A stretch of DNA of 64,000 nucleotides, taken from positions 310,001 through 374,000 of the forward strand of contig CAVZBX010000001.1 of assembly GCA_963773655.1 (NCBI GenBank), written 5' to 3'. Origin of the DNA: DASSQJ01 sp963773655 (GTDB lineage Bacteria > Actinomycetota > Actinomycetes > Actinomycetales > Dermatophilaceae). The position numbers were made by a program, and so were the translations under genes. Below, one piece after another: positions 34,362 through 43,630 of the stretch (position 1 is its first letter; the number at the start of each line of letters is the position of its first letter). Under the pieces are notes generated by a model. That model saw nothing but the letters and a program-made list of their open reading frames with translations. It was not told where the DNA came from and made no database searches.

Positions 34362-35996
34362 ATGGCCGGTGTCGACGACCTCGTCCGGGCCCGCGCCGAG
34401 TTCGAGCGCGGGGAGTGGGCGAGTGCGCTCGACCGGTGGGTCGAGGCCGACCCGGCCACCCTCGCCGGCGACGACCTGACCTCGGCGGCGCAGGCGGCCC
34501 ACCTCCTCGGCCGGATGCCGCTCAGCACCGACCTGTACCGGCGGGCCCACGAGGAGCGCCTGGCGGACGGTGACGTGGGCGGGGCGGTCCGCTGCGCCTT
34601 CCACCTCTCGATGATCGCGGCGACGGTCGGGGACCCCTCGTCGGGTGCCGGCTGGGCCAACCGCGCCCGGCGCCTGCTCGACTCGCTCCCCGAGGAGAGC
34701 GTGGAGGTCGGCTACGTCGCCATCGCCGACATCTTCGGCCACCTGCGTGCCGGCCGGTTCGACCGCGCGATGAGTTCCGCGGTCACCGCGGTCGGGCGAG
34801 GGCGCGCGGCCGGCGACCGCGGGCTGCTGGCGATGGGGCTGGTGTCCTGCGGCCGGTTGTCGATCTACGGCGGACAGGTGGCCGAGGGCCTGGGCCTGCT
34901 CGACGAGTCGATGGTCGAGGCCACGGTGGGGAGCATCGAACCCGTGACCGTCGGGCACGTCTACTGCACCGCCATCGAGGGCTGCCAGGAGGTCGCCGAC
35001 ATCGACCGGGTGGCGGAGTGGACGGCGCTGCTCCACTCCTGGTGTTCGCGCCACCCCGACCTCGTCGTCTACACGGGGCAGTGCTCGCTCCACCGGGCCC
35101 AGATCCTCCGGGCCCGTGGGGCGTGGGCCCGGGCGGTGGACGAGCTGGACGCCGCGATCGAGCGCTACCAGCGCGCGTCCGCCGTCGACGCCGTCGGCCA
35201 GGCGGCCCGCGAGCGGGGCGACGTGCAGCTCCTCCTGGGCGACCTCGAGGCCGCCGAGGCGTCCTACCGCCTCGGGGCCGACCGGGGCGTCGACCCCCAG
35301 CCCGGGCTCGCGGAGCTGTGGCTGGCCCGGGGGGCGGGTGAGGCCGCTGCGGGCGCGGTGCGCCGCGTGCTCGCCGAGACCGCCGGCGGTGTCCAGCGCT
35401 GCCGGGTGCTGCCGGGCGCGGTGCGGGTGCTCGCCGCCCTCGGCGAGGGGGAGGCCGCGGGTGCGGCTGCCGGGGAGCTGGAGGGCCTCGCGGCGGACTT
35501 CGGCACCGAGGCGCTGCAGCTCGAGGCCGCCCTCGCGGCCGCCGCGGCGTCGCGGGCCGCCGGAGACGCCCTCGGTGCCCTGCCGTACCTGCGCAAGGCC
35601 CACCAGCTGGCCGGCCGGCTCGACCTGCCGCACGCCGTGGCCCTGGCCCGGGTCGGCACCGGGCTCGCGCTGGTGGCGGTCGGCGACGAGGACTCCGGAC
35701 GCCAGGAGCTCGACGCCGGGCGCGAAGCGCTCGTCGCCCTCGGCGCCCGGACCGACCTCGCCGCCCTGGACTCCCTGCTCCCGGCCCGCCGCCCGCCCGC
35801 CGGGCTCACCGAGCGCGAGGTCGAGGTGCTGCGCCTCGTGGCCGCCGGCCGGTCCAACGCCCGCGTGGCCGCCGTGCTGGTGCTCAGCGAGCGCACCGTG
35901 GCCCGGCACCTGAGCAACATCTTCACCAAGCTCGGGGTGGAGAGCCGGACGGCGGCGGCCGCCTGGGCCCACGAGCACGGCCTCGTCGAGCGCTGA
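34362..35996 (+). CDS. LuxR-type regulator with long TPR-like sensor region
   Basis: 544 aa. Residues 1-470 are helical repeats of TPR type (paired helices such as EWASALDRWVEADPATLAGDD, AQILRARGAWARAVDELDAAIERY), without an ATPase domain. The C-terminal LuxR helix-turn-helix is LTEREVEVLRLVAAGRSNARVAAVLVLSERTVARHLSNIF. GGAGGAGG before ATG 34362 sets the start; TACCCT at 34339-34344 may be the -10 box, giving a leader of about 11 bases. It converges with the flavin monooxygenase gene (18 bp gap), but nothing shows it controls that gene. Confidence 0.85.
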   Translation: MAGVDDLVRARAEFERGEWASALDRWVEADPATLAGDDLTSAAQAAHLLGRMPLSTDLYRRAHEERLADGDVGGAVRCAFHLSMIAATVGDPSSGAGWANRARRLLDSLPEESVEVGYVAIADIFGHLRAGRFDRAMSSAVTAVGRGRAAGDRGLLAMGLVSCGRLSIYGGQVAEGLGLLDESMVEATVGSIEPVTVGHVYCTAIEGCQEVADIDRVAEWTALLHSWCSRHPDLVVYTGQCSLHRAQILRARGAWARAVDELDAAIERYQRASAVDAVGQAARERGDVQLLLGDLEAAEASYRLGADRGVDPQPGLAELWLARGAGEAAAGAVRRVLAETAGGVQRCRVLPGAVRVLAALGEGEAAGAAAGELEGLAADFGTEALQLEAALAAAAASRAAGDALGALPYLRKAHQLAGRLDLPHAVALARVGTGLALVAVGDEDSGRQELDAGREALVALGARTDLAALDSLLPARRPPAGLTEREVEVLRLVAAGRSNARVAAVLVLSERTVARHLSNIFTKLGVESRTAAAAWAHEHGLVER

Positions 35997-36014
35997 CCCT
36001 GCCGGCGGTTGCGG

Positions 36015-37133
36015 TCAGGCGGCGCGGGCCGGCGCACCGGCGGGCGCCGGCCGGTGCCGCACCAGGTGGTCGACGACGAAGCGTGCATCCCTCGCGACGC
36101 CCGGGAACACCATCGACGAGAACGCGTACTGGAACGCGAGCCCGCAGAAGTAGAGGCCGGGCACGTCGGGCGACACGCCCCGGTACTCGCGCGGCCAACC
36201 GTCCTCGTCGACCGCCGGCAGGTCCAGCCAGCCGAAGCGCTGCCGGTACCCCGTTGCCCAGACGACGTTGGTGACGTCGAGGACGGTGCCGTCGGCGAGG
36301 GTGGGACGGCCGTCGGTCACGGACTCGACCCGGTCCGGGTGCCGTACGACGCCGCGCTCGGCGAGGTCCTCGCGCTTGACGCGCAGCATGGGGCCGCCGT
36401 GCGCGCGGACGTGCCGCATCTCCCTGCGCCCCATCGGGGTCCGGCGGGTCAGCAGGTGACGCCAGGCGAAGACCACGACCGGGATGGCGCGTGGCGCACC
36501 GGTCCCGCGCCAGCGCAGCGGCAGCTGACCGCAGTCCCGGCCCGCGAGGTGGGTGGTCCGGGTCGCGGCCAGCTCGTACGCGATGTCGCAGCCGGAGTGG
36601 GAGGCCCCGACCACGAGCGCCGGCCCCTCCCGCAGCTGGCCGGGGCGGCGGTACTGGCTGGAGTGCAGCTGGAGGATGCCGGGGTCCAGGTCCGCGGCGA
36701 GCTCGGGGACCGCGGGCGTGCGGCCGAACGTCCCGGTGGCCACGACGACGTTGCGGCAGCGCAGGGTGCCCCCGCTCGTGTGGACGTCGAAGCCGTCGCC
36801 GCCGTCGGCGGCACGCCCGACCCGTTCCACCGAGGTCCCGGTGCGCACCGGCAGGCGGAGGTGCTCGGCGTAGGCGGCGAGGTAGTCGGCCACCTCGTCC
36901 TTGCCCGGGCAGGTGCCGGGATCGCCGGGGAACCGCAGACCGGGGAGCGAGGTGTACCGCCCCGGGGTGTACAGCCGCAGGGAGTCGTAGTGGTGCCGCC
37001 AGTTGTCGCCCACGCGGGCCTCGCGGTCCACGACGACGCAGTCGCGGCCCCGGCGGGTCAGCTCGTACGCGGCGACGAGACCGGCCTGGCCGGCTCCGAC
37101 GACGACGGTGTCGACGCTCTGGGTGGTGCTCAT
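36015..37133 (-). CDS. Flavin-containing monooxygenase-like NAD(P)/FAD oxidoreductase
   Basis: 372 aa. FAD motif GAGQAG near residue 13, the RVGDNWRHHYDSLRLYTPGRYTSLPG segment typical of FMO/YUCCA-like enzymes, NADPH motif VVGASHSGCDIAYELA and the late ATGY (VVWATGYRQRFGW). AGGAGG five bases upstream sets ATG 37133. Family members oxygenate N- or S-containing or ketone substrates, or act as plain flavin oxidases; substrate unknown. Confidence 0.88.
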   Translation of the reverse strand: MSTTQSVDTVVVGAGQAGLVAAYELTRRGRDCVVVDREARVGDNWRHHYDSLRLYTPGRYTSLPGLRFPGDPGTCPGKDEVADYLAAYAEHLRLPVRTGTSVERVGRAADGGDGFDVHTSGGTLRCRNVVVATGTFGRTPAVPELAADLDPGILQLHSSQYRRPGQLREGPALVVGASHSGCDIAYELAATRTTHLAGRDCGQLPLRWRGTGAPRAIPVVVFAWRHLLTRRTPMGRREMRHVRAHGGPMLRVKREDLAERGVVRHPDRVESVTDGRPTLADGTVLDVTNVVWATGYRQRFGWLDLPAVDEDGWPREYRGVSPDVPGLYFCGLAFQYAFSSMVFPGVARDARFVVDHLVRHRPAPAGAPARAA

Positions 37134-37284
37134 GACGACCTCCTGTGGTGCGGTGGTGCCGTCACGCTAGGAGCGGCACCGTGCCGCCCTCATCGGCAGG
37201 AAGACCCATCCGCACCGGTGCGGCGTGGCGCGGAATGACCACGGCGGGAGGGCGCCGCCCGTGGGCGTCCGCGCGGCGCTCACG

Positions 37285-37290
37285 TACCCT
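37285..37290 (+). promoter_or_regulatory. Leaderless -10 box of the SURF1 gene
   Basis: TACCCT, six bases, GTG 37297. Confidence 0.6.
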
Positions 37291-37296
37291 CGTGAC

Positions 37297-38058
37297 GTGC
37301 TGCGGACCGCCCTCCAGCCGAGGTTCCTCGCCCTGCTCGGGCTGGTCCTCGTCGTGGGCGTGGTCTTCCTCCAGCTCGGCCGGTGGCAGCTCGGCGTCGC
37401 CGAGGGCAAGGCGGTGAAGGAGGCGGTCACCAAGGCCCGCGCGCAGCAGCCGGTGGAGCTGTCCACCGTGCTCGCGCCGCACGAGGCCTTCCCCGGTGAG
37501 CTCTCGGCGCGCCCGGTCACCGTCACGGGGCACTACACCGACGGCCAGCTGCTGGTCCCCGACCGCCGCCTCGACGGGCGGACCGGCTCGTGGGTGCTCA
37601 CACCGTTCGTCGTGGACGCCGACGGAGCCACCCTGCCCGTGCTCCGGGGCTTCGTCACCGACCCCGACGACGCCGGCGACCCCCCCGAGGGGACCCTCAC
37701 CCTGGCGGGCGGCCTCGCCCCGCCGGAGTCGCCGGTCGACACCCCCGTCGGCCCGGGCGAGATCGGCTCCGTCGACACCTCCCTGCTCGTGAACACCTGG
37801 CCGGGGGAGCTCTACAACGCCTTCCTCTTCCTCCAGTCCGAGGACCCCGCCACCGCGGCGGAGCTCACCCGGGTCCCGACGCCGCTCGGCGACACGGGCG
37901 TGCAGTGGCGCAACGCGGCCTACGCCGTCCAGTGGTGGGTGTTCGCCCTCTTCGCCCTGTGGCTGTGGTGGCGGATGGTGCGTGAGGAGCACCGCCGGCA
38001 GGGTGCCGTCGAGCCCCGGCCCGTCCCGGGTGACAATGGCGTGCGTGAGCACCTCTGA
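37297..38058 (+). CDS. SURF1 family cytochrome oxidase assembly protein
   Basis: 253 aa with the SURF1 pattern: an N-terminal membrane helix (FLALLGLVLVVGVVFLQLGRWQLG), a periplasmic domain (PVTVTGHYTDGQLLVPDRRLDGRTGSWVLTPF) and a C-terminal helix (YAVQWWVFALFALWLWWRM). It helps insert haem during assembly of aa3-type cytochrome c oxidase. GTG 37297 is chosen from the leaderless promoter; an upstream ATG at 37225 would add residues before the membrane anchor. The 3' end overlaps the next gene by about 14 bp. Confidence 0.9.
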   Translation: MLRTALQPRFLALLGLVLVVGVVFLQLGRWQLGVAEGKAVKEAVTKARAQQPVELSTVLAPHEAFPGELSARPVTVTGHYTDGQLLVPDRRLDGRTGSWVLTPFVVDADGATLPVLRGFVTDPDDAGDPPEGTLTLAGGLAPPESPVDTPVGPGEIGSVDTSLLVNTWPGELYNAFLFLQSEDPATAAELTRVPTPLGDTGVQWRNAAYAVQWWVFALFALWLWWRMVREEHRRQGAVEPRPVPGDNGVREHL

Positions 38059-38422
38059 GGCACCGACCCCCACCGCCATCGCCGAGGCCGACGTCGAGAC
38101 CGTCCGCCGGCGGCTGGCCTTCTTCAAGGTGATGGCCTTCGTCGTCGGCGTGGGGCTGCTCCTCCTCGTCGTCGAGATGGTGCTCGCCTACGGCTTCGGC
38201 ATGAAGGGCGACGACAACCCGCTGGCCTGGTGGCCCCAGCCGCACGGCTTCATCTACATGGTCTACCTCGTCGCCACCGCGCTGCTCGGTTTCAAGGTGG
38301 GCTGGTCGCTGACGAGGATGGTGCTCGTCATGCTCGCGGGGTGCGTCCCGTTCCTGTCGTTCTGGGCCGAGCGGAAGGTCGCGCGAGACGTCGAGGCCGA
38401 CCTCGCCGCCGTCCGACAGTAG
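38045..38422 (+). CDS. DUF3817 membrane protein
   Basis: 125 aa with about three membrane segments: VMAFVVGVGLLLLVVEMVLAYGF, FIYMVYLVATALLGFKVGW and MVLVMLAGCVPFLSFWAE. The RRLAFFKVMAFVVGV...KYG/YGFGM pattern and the HGFIYMVYL stretch match DUF3817, which also occurs at the C-terminus of some sugar transporters. GTG 38045 is preferred; ATG 38036 is equally possible. The TAG stop (38420-38422) is the first half of the guaA -10 box. Confidence 0.8.
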   Translation: MSTSEAPTPTAIAEADVETVRRRLAFFKVMAFVVGVGLLLLVVEMVLAYGFGMKGDDNPLAWWPQPHGFIYMVYLVATALLGFKVGWSLTRMVLVMLAGCVPFLSFWAERKVARDVEADLAAVRQ

Positions 38423-38425
38423 CCT
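38420..38425 (+). promoter_or_regulatory. Leaderless -10 box of guaA, overlapping the DUF3817 stop codon
   Basis: TAGCCT, six bases, GTG 38432. The TAG of the hexamer is also the stop codon of the preceding gene. Confidence 0.6.
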
Positions 38426-38431
38426 TGTGAA

Positions 38432-40077
38432 GTGACCGACGCCCCCGCGCAGGACTCCCCGCACCACGACCCCGACCACGCCCTCGTCGAGGGCGGCGTG
38501 CCGGTGCACCTGGCCGACCAGCCGGTGCTCGTCGTCGACTTCGGGGCCCAGTACGCCCAGCTCATCGCCCGCCGCGTCCGCGAGGCCAACTGCTTCAGCG
38601 AGGTCGTGCCGCACTCCACGCCGGTGGCGGAGATGCTCGCCAAGGACCCGGCCGCGATCATCCTCTCCGGCGGCCCGTCCTCGGTGTACGAGGAGGGCGC
38701 CCCCGGCTCGACCCCGCCGTGCTCGAGGCGGGCGTGCCCGTGTTCGGCATGTGCTACGGGTTCCAGGCGATGGCCCGGGCGCTCGGCGGCACCGTCGAGA
38801 AGACCGGGCTCTCGGAGTTCGGCGCCACCCCGGCGAGCATCCTCGACACGACGTCCACCCTGTTCAACGGCCAGCCCGACCACCAGTCGGTGTGGATGAG
38901 CCACGGCGACTCGGTCGCGGAGGCGCCCGCCGGGATGAGGGTCACCGCCACGACGTCCGGGGCGCCGGTCGCGGGCTTCGAGGACGACGAACGCCGGCTC
39001 TACGGCGTGCAGTGGCATCCCGAGGTGCTGCACTCCACCTTCGGTCAGCAGGTCCTCGAGAACTTCCTCCTGCGCGGGGCCGGGCTCACGGGGGAGTGGA
39101 CCGCCCAGAACGTCGTCGAGGGCCTCGTCGGCACCGTGCGCGAGCAGATCGGCGACAAGCGCGTCATCTGCGGCCTGTCCGGGGGAGTCGACTCCTCCGT
39201 GGCGGCCGCGCTGGTGCAGCGGGCCGTCGGCGACCAGCTGACCTGTGTCTTCGTCGACCACGGGCTGCTGCGGGCCGGCGAGGCCGAGCAGGTCGAGAAG
39301 GACTTCGTCGCGGCCACCGGTGTCGACCTCGTCGTCGTCGACGCGAGGGAGCGGTTCCTCGCGGCCCTCGCGGGCGTCTCCGACCCCGAGGAGAAGCGCA
39401 AGGTCATCGGCCGAGAGTTCATCCGGGTCTTCGAGCAGGCTGCCCGCGACGTCGTCGGCTCGCACAGCGGCGCCGGCGACCACCCGGTCGAGTTCCTCGT
39501 CCAGGGCACCCTCTACCCCGACGTCGTCGAGTCGGGCGGCGGCACGGGCACCGCGAACATCAAGAGCCACCACAACGTGGGCGGGCTGCCCGACGACCTC
39601 CAGTTCACCCTGGTCGAGCCGCTGCGGCTGCTCTTCAAGGACGAGGTGCGCCAGGTCGGGCTCGAGCTCGGCGTGCCGGAGGCGATCGTCTGGCGGCAGC
39701 CGTTCCCGGGCCCGGGCCTCGGCATCCGGATCGTCGGCGAGGTCACCGCCGAGCGGCTCGACGTGCTGCGCGCCGCCGACGCCATCGCCCGCGAGGAGCT
39801 CACCGCGGCGGGGCTCGACCGCGAGATCTGGCAGTGCCCGGTCGTGCTGCTCGGCGACGTCCGCTCGGTCGGCGTGCAGGGCGACGGCCGCACCTACGGC
39901 CACCCGGTCGTGCTGCGGCCGGTCTCGTCCGAGGACGCGATGACCGCCGACTGGGTCCGCGTGCCCTACGAGGTGCTGGCGAAGATCTCGACCCGCGTCA
40001 CCAACGAGGTGCGCGAGGTCAACCGGGTGGTCCTCGACGTCACGAGCAAGCCGCCCGGCACCATCGAGTGGGAGTGA
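38432..40077 (+). CDS. guaA: GMP synthase (glutamine-hydrolysing), one frameshift
   Basis: Amidotransferase and synthetase converting XMP, ATP and glutamine to GMP. The N-terminal class I amidotransferase starts PVLVVDFGAQYAQLIARR in one frame; the frame breaks near 38705 (CCCCGGCTC where GGG is expected) and resumes with LEAGVPVFGMCYGFQAMARALGG, holding the catalytic Cys, then WHPEV (His, Glu). The synthetase domain has the PP-loop CGLSGGVDSSVAAAL and the C-terminal dimer domain ends KPPGTIEWE. Adding one base gives 1,647 bp and 548 aa, so nothing else is missing. An essential gene broken by one base in a G run is almost surely a sequence error. Confidence 0.93.
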
Positions 40078-40131
40078 CGACGTCGGCGTGAGCGTGCGTG
40101 CGCCGTCGCCCGGGCACCCGCGGACGCCCGG

Positions 40132-41223
40132 TCACCGCAGGTAGCGGCGCGCCCCGGAGAACTCGGACGCGAACGCGGCGGTCGCCACCGGGATGGTCTC
40201 GACGGTCCGGCCGGTCGAGGGCGAGTGGACCATCTGCCCGCCACCGGCATACACCGACACGTGGTGGACCTCTCCGCCGGACGCGTAGAAGAGGAGGTCG
40301 CCCGGTCGGAGCGCGCCCGCGCCCACGGCGCGGCCGGCCTCCGCCTGGGGTCCGGCGTCCCGGGGGATCCGCACACCGTGCACCTGCAGGACCAGCGAGG
40401 TCAGCCCCGAGCAGTCGAACCCGAAGCCGGAGCGGCCCGCCCACAGGTAGGGCAGGCCGGTGAAGGCCGTCGCGGTCCGCACGACCGCCGAGCCGTCGGC
40501 CGGCAGTGCCGGTGCTCCGGGCCGGGTCACCGACACCGCGGCTGCCGCGACCCGCAGCACCCTGCCGCCGGGCAGGCCGACCCGGACGCTGCCGTCGAGC
40601 CTGCCGACCACCGGGAGCCGGGTGCCGAAGCTGGCCTCGACCACGCGCCCGCCTGCGGCGGAGTCGGCGCGCAGCCAGGCGGTCGGGGCCACCACGGTCG
40701 CGACCGTCGCGGTGGGCGGTGGTGGGGAGGCGGTGAGCTGGACGAGGGGGACCCAGCCGGGGTAGCCGCGGGCGTCCAGCGGGGTCGGCTGGTCCGGGAC
40801 GGCGACCTCGGCGTACCTCCCGCTCAGCGCGGTGACGACGACCCGGTCGCCGAGGAGGGCCTGGGTGTCCGCCCGTCCGACGAGGCCGAGCCGGCCCGCC
40901 GTGGAGAGGCCGGAGAGCCAGGCCCGGATGGCGGCCGGGTTGCGCAGCGCCGGGGCGTCGACGGCCCGCGGCGCCCGGGGGGAGCGCCAGACCGTCGCGA
41001 CCGACACCGCGACCCAGGCGTCGTCGCCCACGGTGGGGCGCGACGGGGAGGGGGTCGGCGTCCCGGGTGCCTCGCCGGTGCCGCTGCCGGTGCCGGCCGG
41101 GGTCGAGGGGAGCACGGTGGGGGTACCCGGCACCGGAGTCCGCGCGGGCTGTCCGGTGCCCGCGCACCCGGTCAGCACGACCAGGGTGACGACCGCCCGC
41201 GCCAGCAGGCCGCACCACCTCAC
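40132..41223 (-). CDS. NlpC/P60 (C40) peptidoglycan endopeptidase lipoprotein
   Basis: 363 aa from GTG 41223, the last start before the signal; longer frames run into antisense of the hydrolase gene. LLARAVVTLVVLTGC is a lipoprotein signal, followed by a Pro/Thr linker. Two SH3-like modules span about 65-215 (AWVAVSVATVWRSP, TAWLRADSAAGGR). The C40 domain has nucleophile Cys in GFGFDCSGLTSLV, His in EVHHVSVYAGG and a third polar residue in MVHSPSTG. It should cut gamma-D-Glu-diaminopimelate type links in peptidoglycan at the cell surface. Confidence 0.9.
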   Translation of the reverse strand: MRWCGLLARAVVTLVVLTGCAGTGQPARTPVPGTPTVLPSTPAGTGSGTGEAPGTPTPSPSRPTVGDDAWVAVSVATVWRSPRAPRAVDAPALRNPAAIRAWLSGLSTAGRLGLVGRADTQALLGDRVVVTALSGRYAEVAVPDQPTPLDARGYPGWVPLVQLTASPPPPTATVATVVAPTAWLRADSAAGGRVVEASFGTRLPVVGRLDGSVRVGLPGGRVLRVAAAAVSVTRPGAPALPADGSAVVRTATAFTGLPYLWAGRSGFGFDCSGLTSLVLQVHGVRIPRDAGPQAEAGRAVGAGALRPGDLLFYASGGEVHHVSVYAGGGQMVHSPSTGRTVETIPVATAAFASEFSGARRYLR

Positions 41224-41361
41224 CCTTCCAGCATCCGAGCGTCCGCACGGGCTGGCAAGCCCGGGGCCGCGTGACGTGCGACATGGCCCGCCTGGCCCCG
41301 GAAGGGTGACCGTGGTGGCAGGCTGGCCCCGGCAACTACCCATCGGTAACAGGACGCGACG

Positions 41362-42288
41362 ATGCAGAGCACCACGACCACGGTGACCACCCCCGACGGC
41401 ACCGCCCTCTTCACCCACCGCTGGCTCCCGGACGGCGACCCCCGGGCGGTGGTCCAGGTGCTCCACGGGATGGCCGAGCACTCGGCCCGCTACACCCGTC
41501 TCGCCGAGGCGCTCACCGGTGCCGGGTTCGCCGTCTACGCCCACGACCACCGCGGCCACGGCCGCACCGGGGGCGACGACGACCACGGCTACCTCGCCGA
41601 CGAGGGCGGGTGGCCGTGGCTGGTCCGCGATGCCCGGTCGGTCACGGAGCTCGCCACCGGGGAGCACCCGGGCCTGCCGGTGTTCCTCGTCGGGCACAGC
41701 ATGGGCAGCGTCGTCGCCCGTGAGTACGTCATCGGGGGCAGCGACGACCTCGCCGGGCTGGTGCTCTCGGGTTCGCTCGCCGACCCCGGGGTGCTGGGGC
41801 TGGCCGGCATCGGCGTCGCCCGGCTCGAGGCCCGGTTGCGCGGCCGCCGGCACACCAGCGGCCTGCTCAACACCCTCTCGTTCGGGCAGTACAACGCGGC
41901 CTTCAAGCCCAACCGGACCGAGTTCGACTGGCTCTCCCGCGACGAGGCCGAGGTCGACGCCTACGTCGCCGACCTGCGGTGCGGCCAGGTGTTCACGACC
42001 GGCTACTGGACCGACTTCCTCCCCGGCATCCGGGCGGTCAACGACCCCTCGCGCATCGCCCGGGTCCGCCCGGACCTGCCGATCCTCCTGCTCGCCGGTG
42101 ACAAGGACCCGGTCGGCGGCGGCGGCAAGGGGCCGCGGTCCGCCCGCGAGCAGTACGCGAAGGCCGGGGTCCACGACGTCACGTGCACCCTCTACCCGGG
42201 CGCCCGCCACGAGATCTTCAACGAGACCAACCGCGACCAGGTCACCGCCGACCTCGTCGCCTGGCTCGAGGCGCACCTGCCCGGCTGA
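41362..42288 (+). CDS. Alpha/beta hydrolase, monoacylglycerol-lipase type
   Basis: 308 aa. LFTHRWLPDGDPRAVVQVLHGMAEHSARYTRLA is the serine-aminopeptidase S33/lysophospholipase (Hydrolase_4) start with oxyanion HGMAEH. Nucleophile elbow GHSMGS, acid Asp in LLLAGDKDPVGG and base His in GARHEIFNETN complete the triad. Probably cytosolic, cleaving monoacylglycerols or lysophospholipids. ATG 41362; no strong ribosome-binding site. It is divergent from the C40 peptidase. Confidence 0.9.
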   Translation: MQSTTTTVTTPDGTALFTHRWLPDGDPRAVVQVLHGMAEHSARYTRLAEALTGAGFAVYAHDHRGHGRTGGDDDHGYLADEGGWPWLVRDARSVTELATGEHPGLPVFLVGHSMGSVVAREYVIGGSDDLAGLVLSGSLADPGVLGLAGIGVARLEARLRGRRHTSGLLNTLSFGQYNAAFKPNRTEFDWLSRDEAEVDAYVADLRCGQVFTTGYWTDFLPGIRAVNDPSRIARVRPDLPILLLAGDKDPVGGGGKGPRSAREQYAKAGVHDVTCTLYPGARHEIFNETNRDQVTADLVAWLEAHLPG

Positions 42289-42320
42289 CCTGCGGGTTCG
42301 GCCGCGAGGCCGGACGTGGT

Positions 42321-42326
42321 TAGGGT
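42321..42326 (+). promoter_or_regulatory. Leaderless -10 box of murT-gatD
   Basis: TAGGGT, six bases, GTG 42333. Confidence 0.6.
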
Positions 42327-42332
42327 TTCCCC

Positions 42333-43630
42333 GTGCTGAGAGTGGCCACCGCGGTCGTCGCGGGCAAGGCGGTACGGGCGCTGGCCCGGCGCCGCGGCGG
42401 CGGCTCGGCCCTCCCGGGCCTGGTGGCCGAGACGATCGCCCCCGACGTGCTCGCCCACGCCCTCGCCGACGTGCCGCGCGGCATCGTCGTCGTCAGCGGC
42501 ACCAACGGGAAGACGACGACGACCAAGATGCTCGTCGCCCTGCTGCGCGCCCACGGCCGCGACGTCTTCACCAACCCCACCGGGTCCAACTTCACCCGCG
42601 GCGTGCTCTCCGAGATGCTGCCGCACCTGCCGCGGAGCGGACGGCTGGCGGTCGACACCGTCGTCGTCGAGCTCGACGAGGCCCACGCGATGCGGTTCAT
42701 CGCCGAGGTGCCGCCCACCCACTCGCTGCTGCTCAACGTCGCCCGCGACCAGCTCGACCGCTTCGCCGAGATCGACCACACCGCGGACCTCCTGGCCCGG
42801 CTCGGGGCGGCGAGCACCGAGGGCGTCGTGGCCAACGCCGACGACCCCTTCATCGCGCGCGCCGCGACCTGGTCCGGGTGCCGGTGCGCTGGTTCGGGCT
42901 GGACCAGACGATCGCCCACCGGCTGCCGGAGCTCACCGAGCACGACTCGCGCTTCGACGAGGCCCCCGCGGCCCACGAGCCCGGCCCCGGCGACGCCCGG
43001 CTCCGGCCACGCGACGAGCGGAGCTTCGACATCGTCTTCGACGACGTCGTCGTCGGTCCCGTCACCCTGCACCAGCGCGGGCTCGCCGCGATGATCAACG
43101 CCACCGCCGCGGCGACGACGGCCCGGATGCTGCTCGGCGACGCCTTCGACGCCGCCACCGCTGCGCGGGCCCTCGCCGAGGTCCGCCCGCCGTTCGGCCG
43201 GGGAGAGGTCGTCGAGGTCGACGGGCAGCCGCTCGAGCTGGTCCTCGTCAAGAACCCGGCGGGCTTCGGCGTCGCCCTGAGCACCTACGGCACCACGCCC
43301 GTCGCCACGATGATCGCCATCAACGACAACGACGCCGACGGCCGTGACGTCTCCTGGCTCTACGACGTCTCCTTCGCCTCGCTGCGCGAGCGCGGGGTGG
43401 CGGTCACCAGCGGCGTGCGCGCCTACGACATGGCGCTGCGCCTCCACTACGACGACGTCGCCACCGCCCGCGTCGTGCCCGACCTGGACCAGGCCCTCGA
43501 CGCCTTCGTCGCCGCCCACCCGGACGAGCCCAAGCGGATCTTCTGCACCTACACGGCGATGATGGCCCTGCGCCGCACCCTCGCCGCCCGGTACGGGCTG
43601 GCCCACTTCGGCGAGGAGGTCCCCTCGTGA
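42333..43630 (+). CDS. murT: Lipid II isoglutaminyl synthase subunit MurT, one frameshift
   Basis: Mur-ligase-like subunit that activates the D-Glu carboxyl of lipid II with ATP for amidation by GatD. P-loop GTNGKTTTT is at 56-64; TNPTGSNFTRGVLSEML and LDEAHAMRF are MurT-specific. The frame breaks at GGG 42876-42878, where GGGG would restore ATWSGVPVRWFGLDQT. The rest includes MINATAAATTARMLLG and the C-terminal DUF1727 (LVLVKNPAGFGVALSTYG, WLYDVSF, ARVVPDLDQALDAFV). With one base added it is 1,299 bp, 432 aa. I see no Cys-x2-Cys zinc ribbon of the S. aureus type. Confidence 0.92.
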
